A DNA stretch of 64,000 nt from Lineus longissimus (GCF_910592395.1 NC_088322.1:13201431-13265430); one strand, 5' to 3'; counted from the stretch's first letter, positions 10,923 to 25,600 are shown. The notes: generated from the sequence alone by a model not told the origin. Numbers and translations are program-made.

Positions 10923-13900
10923 CGTCATGTGACTACCATTGTCCAATCAGGATGGACAGTTTTGATTATCATTCCAGTGAGAAGTCGGGAGTTGTGATCT
11001 TGGTGAAAAGGACTTGTTGTGATTGTTGACAATCTGTGAATGTTATTCAGGGTGTCCCGAAATTTTAGACTGTACACGAAAAAAAGGATAATGCCGCACA
11101 AATCAGGGCTTAGGGTCTGTGAGACCCTTGATTGAATTGGTTAAGTTTTTGTGTATGACTTTTTCTGAGACGCCCTGTGGATTACAGAAAGTGCAATATT
11201 GGAGATTAGTGTACGTTTTTGACGTAAAAAGCTGAAGTGGGCATCATCACTTGCCTGGTATCTAAGGGAATGACGTCAGTTGCTAGGCAGCAGTAGTGAT
11301 GCTATCGATGAAAATTGTGTCATTCTCAACTGATTGCCAAGGAATGCAAGTAGTTGCTATGGAATGAATGTGGTTGCTATAGAATGGATGCCGTTACCAA
11401 GGATACTGTTTTCCAATGCAACAGATATTTCACTGGTGGCAGTTGGAGATGTTTGGTTTAAATGTTTTAATGACTGCAGGAAACAGTTGAGGTAATGGTG
11501 ATGATGCTAAGGAATTTAACCCGAGTAACAGAATTGCTATTGAGGGATTTTATGGTTGCCATGCATACCACCTCCTTTGCATCCGACTCGGGAACAAACT
11601 AGGAAAACAAATTCGGAAAACAAACTCGCTGGATAAAAAACATTGGAAGTATTTGTGTACAGTATTTTTCTGTGAAAAGCCATATTCCGATAAAATGTTA
11701 ACATATCATATAGGACATATCGGAGCGGATTTTCATTTTGGTTACCATGGTTATGGTTGTGATACAGATGCTGGTTAGGCCATGCCAATTTCATTTTTTG
11801 TTTGACAGTCGTCCCCATAGTTGCATGCAGTAGCTTGAACAAACTTGGATTTTGAAAAAAATGTTGAAAATACGTTGGCGGTTTCTGTGTCTTCAGTGTG
11901 TGATATCAAACCAATTAGGGAGTCTTATCTTTGGTTTCATCCCTGGTCTGGTCACAAGTTACGTCTGAGTGGTGAAACACTTAATTGGATCAAGCAGAAG
12001 GTCACAATTACAGAAATTATAATTTTACTAAGATAAGTATTCCTGAAGTTGCTGGGCTTATTTACAGTGGGGAGTTCTGGACTCAGAATTTCCACCCAAA
12101 AAAGGGAGAGTGGGCCACTGAATTGGTATGGGTCTCAAATGCAAGATTATGATGTCAAAAAGCCTGAAAACGCATCATAAGTCTGAAATCTGAACATTAC
12201 ATATTTGCCTTTCTGTTGAGAAGAAGTGATGTTTTTTCGGGGAACTGTGGGCTATGCCTTTATTCATTCCTCAAACTATGAAATTGGTGTGGCCTGTCTA
12301 TGTTGATTTTTGTTACCAAAGAGAGATGTGGACATTACTATGACAATTATTATTAATTACTATTATTATTATTAATTATTATTATTATTCACGGAATATA
12401 ACCTAGCTGTATTTTTCTACATTCCAGAATTTCTTGATCAAGCTGACCTCTATTGGTCAAGAAATGAACTAAAGTTTACTTGCGTGCGATGGCACTAGTT
12501 TTCGTAAGCTTATCTCATGGTTAATAGATGAAATGTTCTATAGATAAAGTTTGCGCGACAATGTTTGAGGTGGACACTGCCTGTTTGTGCTTGGCATGCT
12601 CGTTTTTTTAGGCCAGGTTTACAAACGCTGTATAAGGAAACGTCATCAAACAATGGCTCCACAATGGGTTTATGACCATGAACAATTGTTCAGGAGCGTA
12701 TCCATATACCATGTCACTCTTTGTAAACCCCTTAGTGACACCTATCGGCTGAATTGAGAATCACAGAATGTCACTTCTGGTTTCTTAGATGTAGAAACTT
12801 CGGTTTTACGATATCAGCTCGGCAGCTCAAAACAGGGTCATGCTACTTTAACCCTTTGAGCTTTGTCAAGTCCATATGTGTTCCTAAAGCACCTCTTAAA
12901 TGAAGCATTTTTGTTGCATTAACACACATACGTGTACACACCCATCGATGGACTGAAATGCCCGTCTCCTGGTGTCATGATGCAGTGCTGTATGATGCAT
13001 GGTATCACATCATTGCCATGAATGGCGCCGTAGAAAGTCGCAGCCAACTAATAACATAATATAGGTACGACCCATCGCAAAGTGGTTAATACCATAAGAC
13101 TTGCTCTCTGATGAGCTCAAAGGGTTAAAACGTGTTCTCTAGTCCTGAAGAAGAATGATTGAGAGTACGATGTAGAAGCTTGATGAAAAATGTAAAAAAG
13201 AAAAGTTTCAACCTATTGCCTGATGATATAGATTTATGGTCTGACTGTGTTCTGTGATGGGGGTCTTGGGGCTGCAACTGGTAGGACCATATCATTATCA
13301 GCCCAGCCATGAATGTCATTGCCTCCATCATGTCGATCGATTACCTTAGTGTCTAGCTCGTTTATCTTCAGTGTGTAGGCCGGCACATCAATTTCCTGTG
13401 CTGCCATCTACATGTATACTGGAAAGTATTAACTGAGCTGAAGTTTTCTGAGGCTTTTTATTATCTCAGCCCGTTTTAGGCAGTATTACTCCAAACATTC
13501 CATTAGTTCCAGAAATACTTTTAGAATATTGTCTTGTGTCGTTTTTAAAGGGTTAATTTTGATGGTCTGTGATGCTTCTGATGCCAGTTGCAACCTGGGC
13601 CCCAGGACCTCTCCGGAACCAGAACTCGCAAACATAGTGAAGATTTGTCGTTTTGAATTCCCCAACTGCAGTGTTTGACAAAATATTCTTAAAGGTCATG
13701 TCGGTTGGTGAAAGTGTTTAAAATTTGGCCTCATGAAAATGCTCGTGTATGTCCCTCTGCCTAGGTGGCACCAGTGAAAAATCTTTGCACTGTGGCATGT
13801 AGTAAAATTGTATATGAAGTTTTTAAAACTATTGCTACTTGCATTGATATGTGTTGCATCAGACACGAGCACTTCCAGTGGGCCTGTACATAAAAACTTG

Positions 13901-16540
13901 GCAAATAGACTTGGCCTTTAAGAGCCTCATATCACTTTAACTGTGAATTTATTTTCTTAAATGTAAATAGTCATAACATAACATGTTAAATGGATGTTGG
14001 TCTCATTATTGTGTATATACTAATTACAAATGAAAAAGAGCTTTATGTATAATTTTTTGACTCTAATATGAAATAATAAGGTTAGGCATCTAATGTTCAA
14101 GGATTATTATAATAAGTTGGCCAGAATTATAAGTGCATCGCATATAGAAAATTGTACATATTTCTGGCAAACTCTCAATGAAATAGAAACTCTCATATGC
14201 ACTAGCACTCCGTCCGATGTAAACCACAAATTCACCAAAAGCTTACGTAGTCTCCCCGCGGTGAAATTTGGACAGAACACAAGTCTGTGATCAGTAACCT
14301 AAGATACTAAATTTTCAAACCCAAAACTGGCGCTTGAGGAAAATGCAGGGCTTCCTGCTGTAAATCTTTTGGCCACCAATGTAGAATTTATGGGGTATTG
14401 TATTCCAAATTCTGTCGGTTTTACAGTAAAGTGAGATAAAATTGTTTCCTAAATACTGTACATGTATATAAAAAATGAAAATATGCAGTATATAAAAATA
14501 AGTCAGAACTGTACACCAATTATTGCAATTGGTTTTACATGCGATAGTTTTTCACTACATGTACACAGCTTAGCCTGAATCATGAACTTTTCAAATTCTA
14601 TTTTAGCTGAAACTTCACTAAATGTTGTAAAGTGTTAATAGATTGTGCGTTGTAAAACTTTTTCATTGACCCTCAGAACTGAAGCTTGGGTTGAAAGGAA
14701 CCTGCTCACATAACTTTTTCCAAAGCAATAAAAAAGAGCAGTTTTAGTGGGCCCCAAAGGTGTGGGCTTCTTTCAATCTCCCATGTCATAGTCTATGTTT
14801 ATTTCCGAATGATTTTTTTCTGACATCTCAATCCTAAAAGTCTCAGATGAACTAAAGCTGGGCAAATGACCTAGTTTGAATTTCAAAAGGCCAGGTCCCC
14901 TTTAAGTTCTTACCAACAGCTCCAGTTCCAGAGGGATAATGTTGCTTTTCTGTCAGTGCCTAATATCTCAAACCATCCAGATTTGTGATTTGGACCTCTC
15001 ACCCCTCTGGTGTTGATAGGATAGACTTTTCCGAATAACAATGTGTGCTATTGGGAAAGATCATCGCATAAAACAAGGGGTGCAGGGGCCAAAATAGGAA
15101 TCCATCCAAGTAGCTCTGTTAATGAAATCCACTACTATTGCGTAAGGTTGATGCAAATAAAATCCGTCGCGAAATCTTTCATAATTCGTCCCAATAATTA
15201 GCAAGTTGAAATGTGCTAGAAATGTCGTCCAGGTTTTTTAACAGCGACACATATTGTCATCTAATGTCATGATTGTGTGATTCGTGGCAAGGCTACGATT
15301 TTGCCATTTTGTATTACACTCGATGTTGTCTAGCGCTTTTAATGTCATACATATAGGGGGCGATAGTGCCTGTACCTTAATACCAAGTATTTTTTGCACT
15401 TCAACTTTTATAGTAGGACGAAATCTGTATGTCATACCTACAGATCTTGATACTGAGCTTTGGTCCTGTTAAGGGCGAAGCTACTTTTGAAACAATCTAT
15501 CTTTTGTAGGATATTTTTCCTATTGGCTATCTGTGAGAAATAAATTATGCAATCCTGGACTACAGGATGGAATACACCAGTCCAGTATCCCTTGGGTCCA
15601 GGTCTATTTTCCATCCAGATTGATTGGCTGCCATGGCAACTATAATTGTGTTTTCAATAGTCCAATTCAAATGGAAATTATATCTTCAGATCATTATTTT
15701 TACCAGAAAATATATTAAGGATCACATACATGTAGAATAATTTTCTATATAAAAAAGAGTAGTTATCCTATCTTTTGTATGGAGACATTTTTGGTAATTC
15801 ATTGTGATGAGGTCAGGCTAAATAGATCATAAGGGACAAATATTGAATGAGAGTGACAGTTATGATGGTGCTACTGGCATGACATCATCATAGATTGTCC
15901 TTCATTTTCGAACAAATAGCTTGTGCTGCACGGACAATTCTAGTTGCCATGGTTACCAGTCAATGTTGCCATCTTCAGTATAAAAGCTAGCAGTTTGTTA
16001 ACATTATGAAAGGAGGTTTGATAAAAGGATAGATACATCTACCTAACTGTTGTGTTTTACGCTGAATGTTACTGATACATTGTTTGTTTATTGTATAGCA
16101 CAAATGATTCGGTTTGGTTAAAGAGTCTGTTTTGTATGATCATTAAAGATGAAATGACATTTTCAACACCATTAAAAATTCACCGCAGAAATTGCCGAAT
16201 TCGTAAATTCATGCAAGCCATTTGTTAAAGAAATGTTGAAAAAGTCTGTTCACTTTTCATGAAATTTATAAAACAACAACCTTCCATTCATATTATCGGG
16301 CATTTTAAGAGTTAACGGCCAAAATAACCAGAGGCGATAAACTTTGTGTTGTCATAATGCATCTATTTTATGTGAGCATAAGCACTTCCCTTGTATTTTA
16401 CTTATGAAATATTGAGGCAAACAAAATAAGTAATGAAGTTCTTTCTCAAATTCAGGTGAAATCGTTTTCATTTGCCGGAAAAAAATGCTATTGTTTATGA
16501 TTTTACTTGATATTTGTAACAATTTCTGTCCTTGTCATGT
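10923..16540. other. MAP3K 3' UTR and intergenic DNA
   Basis: No exon or RNA gene recognised. The 3' UTR of the kinase begins here; candidate poly(A) signals AATAAA occur only far downstream (first clear one about 14727-14732), so the true transcript end cannot be fixed. An ATT-rich simple repeat lies at about 12344-12389. A short terminal-repeat element lies at 11048-11177. The remainder is AT-rich unique-looking sequence. Confidence 0.5.
11048..11177. mobile_element. Small terminal-inverted-repeat element, 130 bp
   Basis: Begins CAGGGTGTCCCGAAA and ends with the imperfect complement TTTCTGAGACGCCCTG. Such CAGGGTGTCCC-type ends are common in short mariner-like or related non-autonomous elements. 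It lies in the kinase 3' UTR. Target duplication not clear. Confidence 0.45.
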
Positions 16541-16547
16541 TATCCAT

Positions 16548-17030
16548 GCACCCAAGTCAAAGTGCTATCCACACATCCGAGTCATAAAGCTATCCACACA
16601 CCCGAGTCAAAATGCTATCCATGCGCCTGAGTCAAAGTGCTGTCCACTCACCCAAGTTATCCACATGCCCAAGTCAAAATGCTATCCACACACCCGAGTC
16701 ATAAAGCTATCCACGCACCCGAGTCAAAATGCTATCCACACACCCGAGTCATAAAGCTATCGACTCGTCTGAGGCAAAATGCTATCCACACGCCCAAGTA
16801 AAAGTGCTATCCACACACCCGAGTCATAAAGCTATCTACTCGTCTGAGGCAAAATGCTATCCACGCACCCGAGTCGAATGGCCATCCACTCACCCAAGTT
16901 AAAATGCCATCCACTCATCCGAGTCAAAATGCTATCCACACACCTGAGGCAAAATGCTATCCATGCGCCTGAGTCAAAATGCTATCCACACACCTGAGTC
17001 AAAATGCTATCCACACACCTGAGGCAAAAT
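16548..17030. repeat. 25-bp minisatellite
   Basis: About 19 imperfect units of the form gctatccacacacccgagtc followed by aaaat or ataaa. Units vary (cccaag, cctgag, ctcgtctgagg) and a few are shortened. The open frame through part of the array is a by-product of a repeat lacking stops in that frame and is not called a gene. Confidence 0.9.
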
Positions 17031-17639
17031 GCCAGCATTATCAGCCGGAGTTGATGCATAATTTAGAGTTTTTAGTGAGATGCAACTGGTCGCATGGACT
17101 GCATTTTGATTCGGGTAATGAAACTGCATGTGAAAACTTGGAACAACAAAATTGTTGATGATAGAGGGTATTAAGGGCGAGTTAGAAATGGTCCCATGGA
17201 GAGCATTTTGACTCTGGTATTGGAATTACATGTTTTAACTCGGCCTGCTGGTAATACAGGGTGTGTCTGTGAGGTGCATCCCTTCATGCATAATCGCAAC
17301 ATTCAAACATTTGTATAAAGACGTCTTGTTTGTATAATGCATGGTACAATAGTGAACCCCACTCCTGTGGTGTATCAAACACCATGATTTTCCATTGTTT
17401 GTGTCTGAAATGTTGACTTATCAAATGTATAATATTCCGACAGGTTTCTATGGAGATATATTAATCAAAAATAAATACAAAACTATATATTTTGTCTTCT
17501 TGAGTAACTAGCAATGAGACGTCCTGACTCTCATGTGTTCACATCACCAGTATCAAGCTGGGTGAGTGATTTAGCGATCTCAAAACATTGCAGGTCAAGA
17601 TGGCAATGAGACTGACAGGCTTTAATCCGGGGACTGTCA

Positions 17640-20600
17640 CTTGTTGAACGCATGGAGATTGTCAGGGACATTGTCTCAAGCAAAGGGACTGCGCTATCAC
17701 ATACAAAAGCTCGTTGGACCCAAAAACTGGGTCATTGTCACAACCATAGCGACACTGCCCGAGGACATTATCTTAAACAAGAGACGGGTGAGACGTTGCC
17801 CTTCAGTACAAGCGTTATTAGGACATTGGCACAACCTCATAGAGACCATCACAAACAGCAAACGTGTGGGGATGCTCTCCAGAAGAATAATTCTGAGAGA
17901 CATTGTCACAATCTATTAGAGACACTGCATGCCTAAGACATCACACACAGAAAACGAGTGGGGTTGCTCTTGTAGTGGTGTGTCTAACTGGTGTGAAAGA
18001 AGTGGGTTGTACAAGAAGTATCCACGTCGAGACATTGGTTTGGAAGGTCCCAGAGATCCTTTTCTGCGACATTCTGTACAGCAAGGCAGATTGAATGTCC
18101 CCTGCGGCGAGAGGGAGGTTGTGATGATATCTCCATGTCGGTCCCAAACTTAAGAAGACAGTGTATCTCACAGGCTGTGACAGGGCTTACAGGCTGCGAC
18201 AGGGAAAGGTTGTGACGATGTCTTTGTGACAAGACTTCGAAGCTTTGCATATTCTCATGGTTGTGACGATGTCCCAATGTCTGGCCCTCGGCAGGGCTTC
18301 AGAGATAATATTCTGGACAGGTGAACTGAGCAAGACGGGGAGTACCAAAACGGCGGATGTCCAAAGAGGGGTGACAGCTCAACTGATCGACGTATGGCTC
18401 AATTGGGACGACGAGGCAGACAAGACAGTGAAAAGATCGAAAGAATGAGTGGAGGCATTGCATTGTGTCCTTACGTCCCACGAGGAATGATGAGCCATAT
18501 GATCTGATAAAGGCATAAATACCTTCCTGAGACATGCCTTATGCACTATGTCCAACTGGCAAGATTCCAACTGGTGAGACAGAGACTCGTTGTGACAATG
18601 TCTTCACGCCTGGCACTTGAGACACAACAGATCTTGTTCAGAGACACCCTGTATAGCAAGGCAACAGTATGCCCAACTGATGCGACAGAGCTAGACTGTG
18701 ACGATGTCTTCATGTCTGGTCTTTGTGGCTGCACATATCCTCTTCTGAGATCCTGAACATAGCCAGGCGCCCATTTCAGCCGTGCATACCCCACAAAAAT
18801 CAGAAAGAGCTAGGTGGTGAGAATGTCTCCAAGCCAGACCCTTGACGCTTTAGGGCATCCTTTGAATCGAAAGAAAATTGCGACAGTACATGTATGTCCA
18901 ACAAATCAGAATAAAGTTGCGGCAATGTCTTCACCTGGCGCGGTTCCTCTTTTGATAAGGCTTCACAGATCTTTTCTGAGATATCCTGTACAGCTGTATA
19001 GCATGGAAGATTGGTGCGGGAGAAAGGTTGTGACGATGTCGCCGGCAGAAGCACTAATAGAGCCATATCTGAGACATCCTTTTAGGTAGACAAGGACGAT
19101 TACAGCAGCCTCCCTCTCCTGGTGCGAAAGAGATAGGTTGTGACGATGTCTCCATGTCGGGCCCTTGATTCAGAAGGCGTTATAGATCCTTTTCTGGGAC
19201 ACTCTATGTAGCAAACAGTATAATTGTTGCGAGAGAGATAGGTTGTGACGACGTCTCCGTATCGGCCCCTTGAATGGTTCAAAGATCCATATGTAAGACA
19301 TTGTATAGGAAAGTAGATTGTAGCAGCTTGTCTGACTGGCCGCCAAAGAGAGAGGTTGTGACGATGTCTCCGTGTCGACCCCTTGCTTCAGAAGGCTTTG
19401 TAGATTTCTATGACACCCTGCATAGGAAATTTGATTGTAGCAGTGTGTCTTACTGGCCGCGACAGAGATCGTTTGTGACGGTGTCGTTTTAGCAAGGGCC
19501 TGACGCTTTACACATCCTCCTGGTTGGGCCGATGTCTCCATGTCGGGCCCGTGGCGAGGCCTGTTTATATATCCTTTCTGGAGCATGTCCAGACGATGTC
19601 TCCCGCAGATGGATTGTAAGATCCATTTCTGAGACAATCTGTAGGCCTGTAGCAAGGACGATTGCAGCAGTCCCTCTCTCTCTGAAGCGAAGGAGATAGG
19701 TTGTGACGATGTCCCCATGTCGGGCTCTTGGTTTAGACGGCAATATAGATCCTTTTCTGAGACATCCTATGTATAAAACTGGTGCGATGATGGTAGGTTG
19801 TGACGATGTCTCCGTATCGGTCCCTTGCTTCAAAAGGGTTCATAGATTTTCTAAGACACCCTTTATTGGAAAGTAGATTGTAACTGGCCGAGACTGAGAG
19901 AGGTTGTGACGATGTTTTTTCGGCACGACTTTGATGCTCTTTCAGATGTGACGATCAATCGCCATGTCGGGCCCATGGCAAGGCTCTATAGATAATTTTT
20001 GGATCAAGGACGGTGACAGCTGAACTGAGCTACGTATGGCTCTATTGGGACGACGAGGCAGCCAAGACAGTGAAAAGATCGAAAGAATGAGAGGAGACAT
20101 TGCGTTGTGGCCTCACGTCCAACGAGGAATGATGAGCCATTTTGTATGATAAGGTATATACATGTACATGTATATCTTCCTGATATATCAGCGCAGAGTG
20201 CAGTACATGTAGGTCCAACTGGCGAGACGTCCAACTAGCGAGACAGGCATTTGTTGTGACAATGTCTTCACGCCTGGCACTTGAGACACAACAGATCTCG
20301 TTCAGAGACACCCTGTATAGCAAGGCAACAGTATGCCCAACTGATGCGACAGAGGTAGACTGTGACGATGTCTTGATGTCTGGTCTTTGTCGCTGCACAC
20401 ATCCTCTTCTGAGATCCTGAACATTGCTAGCTGCAAATTTCAGCCGTGTTTACCCCACAAAAATCAGAAAGAGCTAGGTTGTGAGAATGTCTCTAAGCCA
20501 GGCCCTCTAGGCTTTACATTTTCTTTTCTAAGGCATAATGTTAATAGAAGTAAAATTGCGACAGTATATGGAAGATTGCAGCAGTCGCTCTCTCACAGCA

Positions 20601-22620
20601 GTCTCTCTCTCCTGGTGCGAGGAAGACATATTGTGACGATGTCTCTCCGTCGGACCCTTTCTGAGACATCCTGTGCAGCAAAGGCGGATAACATGTCTGA
20701 GTGGCCTGGTGCGAAACAGGTAGATTGTGACGGTCTCCCGTATCGGCCCCTTGCTTCAGAAGGCTTCAACGATATATATCTAAGACACCCTGCATAGAAA
20801 GGTAGACTGTAGCAGTGTGCCTATAACTGGTGGGGACAGGGATAGGTTGTGACGGTGTCCTTTTGGCAGGACTTTGACGCTCCACACATCCACCTGATTG
20901 GGAAGATGTCTCCATGTCGGGCTCTTGACAAGGCCTGTTTTCTGGAGCACATTGGAAAGGGCAATGACTGAGTAACATGTGGCTAACTTGGGACGACAAG
21001 GCAGCCAAGACAGTGAAGACAGTTTGGCGATGTCTCCCGTAGAGGGATTCATAGATCCAGTTCTGGGACAATCTGTAGGCCAGTAGCAAGGACGATTGCA
21101 GCAGTCTCTCTCACTGAAGCGAAGGAGATAGGTTGTGACGATGTCTCCGTATCGGTCCCTTGCTTCAAAAGGGTTCATAGACACCCTTTATTGGAAAGTA
21201 GATTGTGGCAGAGTGTCTAACTGGCCGCGACTGCGAGAGGTTGTGACGATGTCTTTTCGGCGTGACCTTGACGCTCTTTCAGATATGACGATAAATCATT
21301 CATGTCTGGTCTTTGACGATCAATCATTCATGTCTGGTCTTTGACGCTGCACACATCCTCTTCTGAGATCCTGAATATTGCTAGGCGCAAATTTCAGCCG
21401 TGAATACCGCACAAAAATTTGAAAGAGCATGGTTGTGACAATGTTTCCAAGCCAGGCCCTCGAGGCTTTACATTTTCTTTTCTAAGGCATAATGTTAATA
21501 GAAGTAAAATTGCGACAGTATATGGACGATTGCAGCAGTCTCTCTCTCCTGGTGCGAGGGAGACATGTTGTGACGATGTCTCTCCGTCGGACCCTTTCTG
21601 AGACATCCTGTGTAGCAAAGGCGGATAACATGTCTGAGTTGCCTGGTGCGAAACAGGTAGATTGTGACGGTCTCAGGTATCGACCCCTTATTTGAGAAGG
21701 CTTCAAAGATCTATATCTGAGACACCCTGCATAGAAAGGTAAACTGTAGCAGTGTGCCTATGGGGACAGGGATAGGTTGTGACGATGTCCTTTTGGCAGG
21801 ACTTTGACGCTCTACACATCCACCTGGTTGGGACGATGTCTCCATGTCAGGCTCTTGACAAGGCCTGTTTCCTGGAGCACATTGGAAAGGGTAATGACTG
21901 AGCAACATGTGGCTAACTTGGGACGACGAGGCAGCCAAGACAGTGAAGACAGTTTGACGATGTCTCCTGTAGAGGGATTCATAGATCCATTTCTGAGACT
22001 TCCTGTATCGCAAGAAAGATTGCTCCATGTCCTTGATATCCCAATTCTGAGACATCATGAATACAGCATGCATGGCAAAGGCCCAGGTTTTAACCGTGGT
22101 TGTGAAAATGTCTTCAAGCCAGCCCCGAGGCTTAAAAGTTACTTTTCTGAGACGTCCTGAATGTAAAGTAAGACTGCGACATCAGACATTGTCACAACCT
22201 CTTGGAGCCACTGCATGACGAAGACCTTACACACAGGTAACATGCATGGATGCTCCCCATCAGATAAATCTGAGCATGCCAAAGACATCAGGATGTTCTC
22301 TTCAAGATAATTCCGAGGGACATTGTCACAACCTCATGGAGACACTGCATGCCAAAGACCTTACACACAGGAAACATGAATGGATGCTCCCCATCAGATA
22401 AATCTGAGCATGCCAAAGACATCAGGATGTTCTCTTCAAGATAATTCCGAGGGACATTGTCACAACCTCATGGAGACAATGCGTGCCAGTCATTCAGAGC
22501 ATGCAGGAAACAGGCAGGGTTGCTCTCCATCAGACAACGCTGTGTGATGTTGTCACAACCTCATAGAGACACTGCATGCCCAGAACATTACTAACAGAAA
22601 CGAGCGGGGATGATGTCCAT
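17640..22620. repeat. Degenerate satellite-like tandem array, about 5 kb
   Basis: The core (about 17985-22165) repeats the phrase ggttgtgacgatgtctccrt followed by a tcggnccctt block, a tagatcctttctgagacaycc block and a tagcaaggnngattg block, spaced roughly 100-110 bp (for example near 19022, 19135, 19245, 19352, 19697, 19795, 19902). Larger units are superimposed: the block starting cctcttctgagatcctgaa occurs near 18738, 20401 and 21356. Both ends (about 17640-17935 and 22180-22620) carry the phrase in the opposite orientation (gacattgtcacaacc). The many short ORFs inside are repeat artefacts. Confidence 0.85.
22185..22500. repeat. 134-bp tandem units at the right end of the array
   Basis: Two near-identical units, 22185-22318 and 22319-22452, each starting gacattgtcacaacctc and containing the block gatgctccccatcagataaa, followed by the start of a third at 22453. 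They are more alike than units in the array core, suggesting a younger local duplication. Confidence 0.85.
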
Positions 22621-25600
22621 AATGATTCTCGTGTTAGATTGTGATGTTGCAGTGTATTTGATTGCGATTTCTGTCCATTGGGCTTACACAGTAAATAGGG
22701 CTTGAATTTCTTTTACTGACTTCAGGCTCCTGTGCTCCAAATCAAACGAGACAGAAGCCAATATTTGTATCTACAAGACAACCATTTTATTGCAGCATGC
22801 ACCTTACATGGCAGTGATTCTTAATTAAACAACAACTACATGTACCAATGTACATAAACAATTACGATGTATATATTCATGTAGGCAACATTGGAAGAAG
22901 GGAAATAGTCACAGAAATTAGCAGAAATGCACGGAAAATAACAGCACATTGTGAATAAATTGAACGATAGCGGAAGAACAACACAGTCTGGATTGAGATG
23001 GTTTTCCATACATAGCATTTTCATGGATGGACATCCATGCATTATACATGATTTCATTTTTGATGATATTCTTTGGGTGCATTTAAATCGTCCAATAGGT
23101 GGCTTTTAATGCAGATGTCTTTAAAAGGCCAGATAATTGCCGCAGAATTAAGTGTTGTGAAAGTAATTTCATTGAGTCATAAGATCTCAAAGAGAATGGT
23201 TTCCATCCCGAAATGCTAGTATATGGAAATCCCATCTCTTCCAGACTTCTTTAGCTGAATACGAAGGTCAATCAAGCACTGTGTGCAATACAAATTTAAA
23301 ACTTTTCAAGGATATATATAATATCTACTGGAAGTGGAAGATATTATGGATTTCACTACTCGCACAAGTTAGACCATTCTCAGTTAGATGGCATTACCCA
23401 TCTCGAAAATAGGCTAACCAAACCATACTGCTGCATCACATGGGGTGAAGGATAATATTTCATAATCCTACCACGCCTAAATTTCATTTGCTCAAATCTT
23501 TAGCCTCCTAAATTCTTAAAAACAAAGTTTGTGAGAGTGCAAGGCTTTGTGAAGTTATTCAAAGCAGCAGTGTATGACTCCAATGGAAAGTGGAACTATA
23601 AGCAGGAACAACATGAAAGTGAGTCAAATGGAAAAGATACCCTGCAAATCCATAGTGTAGATTTATACAAAATTGAAGCATAATTTAAAGAACACCCTGT
23701 ATTTCTTCAGATTTAGAATCACAAAATAACTTGCCATAGGACCATATAACAACCCATTTCATATTTTCTAAGACACAATCTGTGTCATGAATTTCTATAC
23801 AAATCTAATTTATGGGGATTCTCATTGTCATTTCATGGAGAGAATCCTCCAACTAGACAATGTCCATGCTACTATTTTACTGATTAGATCAAAATGAAAA
23901 ACTTCAAATTTTAGATTAGTTGGTCAAACGTTTAAAACTGACTACCCTGTAACTCATTAAGGAAGGGATTTCAAACCGCCTGCCCATTTGATTATCAATT
24001 CAAAACTTTCAAAATATACACCACCATCTTTATAAGAGAAGCAAACCTAACACATGAAATAAATATCCAATTCAGCTACACATCTTGCCTAATACTAGAA
24101 ATAGCGCCTTTTTCAATTTTGACTATTACATAATACTTTTTTTAATCAGGAATCTAAGCCCTACTGAAAAATGTCAACATCTTTTTTCCACTGAAAGCTG
24201 TCACCATTTTTTTCCAAACTCGAGAGAAATGGTCTTTTGAGACAAGTTTAAGAATGAAAACTCACTGTCAACACCATCAGCTTCAAAAAAGTTTTAATAG
24301 TCATCATTTTTTTCTTAATAATATGCCTCAGAATTATGTATTCCATGTAGCATATTGTTCAATTAAAGTGAAAATGTAACACTTTTCAACGGACTCCACT
24401 CTTGCTGAATGTTGTGTAAATGATGGATGACACCTTCAAAATCGAAACGTGGTCACCTAATCAATATCTAATGTTACAGCACCTATTTTATTCATCTAGA
24501 AAGCAACTAATAATAATATGTTTTAAGACTGACATACATATAACATATACCCTGCTTGATCACACACAATAACCATAAACATTGTAAGAAAGAACTAAAA
24601 CGTTTTATAAAAATATCTGACCCTGTTACGACCATATTTTTGTCTACCCTGGTGACGGGACTATGGATGAAAATCCATTAAAACCCATGAAGTTTTGAAC
24701 CAATTGACTGTAAAAACTGAGGGATACATTAAATCCTAGAGACAAGGCCAATTTCTAACAGAAATTACCTTTTATTTTTCAAGATTAAAAAATGTTTGGT
24801 AAAACTGTTCCAATAAATTCATGTGGCACAGAAACAATCATAAAATCATCTCTGAAATCTGACCACCACCATCTTTTTAAAAAATTTTGGAACAATTTAT
24901 AGGGGTAGCCATATCTTCCCATTTCTAACTACCAATAAAGCAACTTGTATCATAGCTCAAAGGGATTGCAATCATAACCTGGGACATTGCTAAACCTCCC
25001 TCGCATTAAAAACAAGATAAGGGAAAACAACTTACAAGAAATGAATCCATACGCAAAACCGTAAAAACTTTGGAACCAATATGTACAGAAATTAAACGCC
25101 AAGGTTTGGTTGGGAACAAAATATATGACTCTGAAAATAAGATTAAAATTGGAATGCAAAAAGAGATGGTCCAAGAAAAAGTTTAGGTTTCTGGTATTAA
25201 ATACCCTGACCAAATTCATATACTGACTGTAAGGGCGTATTTACAGGGCCTGAACATCGCACCTGCTTCAAGCTGAAAATCGCCAAGTTGACGCCAGAGT
25301 TCAGGATATTGATTCTCCATGTTTGAAATGATAAGCAAACAAATAAGAAATGTTCGAAAGCACAGAATTGTGAATAAGAGCAATCACACAGAAATACTTT
25401 AAATTTCATACCTTTGCTATCTAGCTTGAAGTATACCAATAACTTGATTGAAGGTGAATAAAACTTCATTAATACATGTAAATTCATAAAATGCATCTAT
25501 GGCTACAATGTACTTCAATATTTAACAACATTACTACCCTGTTTCCATAAAATGAAATCAAAATTTGCTATTTGAAAAAATACCCTGTTAAGTCAAGCAA

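Noticed and set aside
16485-16754. ORF with repeated HTRVIKLSTHPSQNAI-like peptide, or a CRISPR-like array
   Set aside because: It is the 25-bp minisatellite translated. Units are contiguous with no distinct spacers, so it is neither a gene nor a CRISPR.
19170-19833. Long minus-strand ORFs (up to about 180 codons) in the satellite array
   Set aside because: They follow the repeat units (MGTSSQPIS, ETSSQP recur) and are produced by a repeat without stops in that frame.
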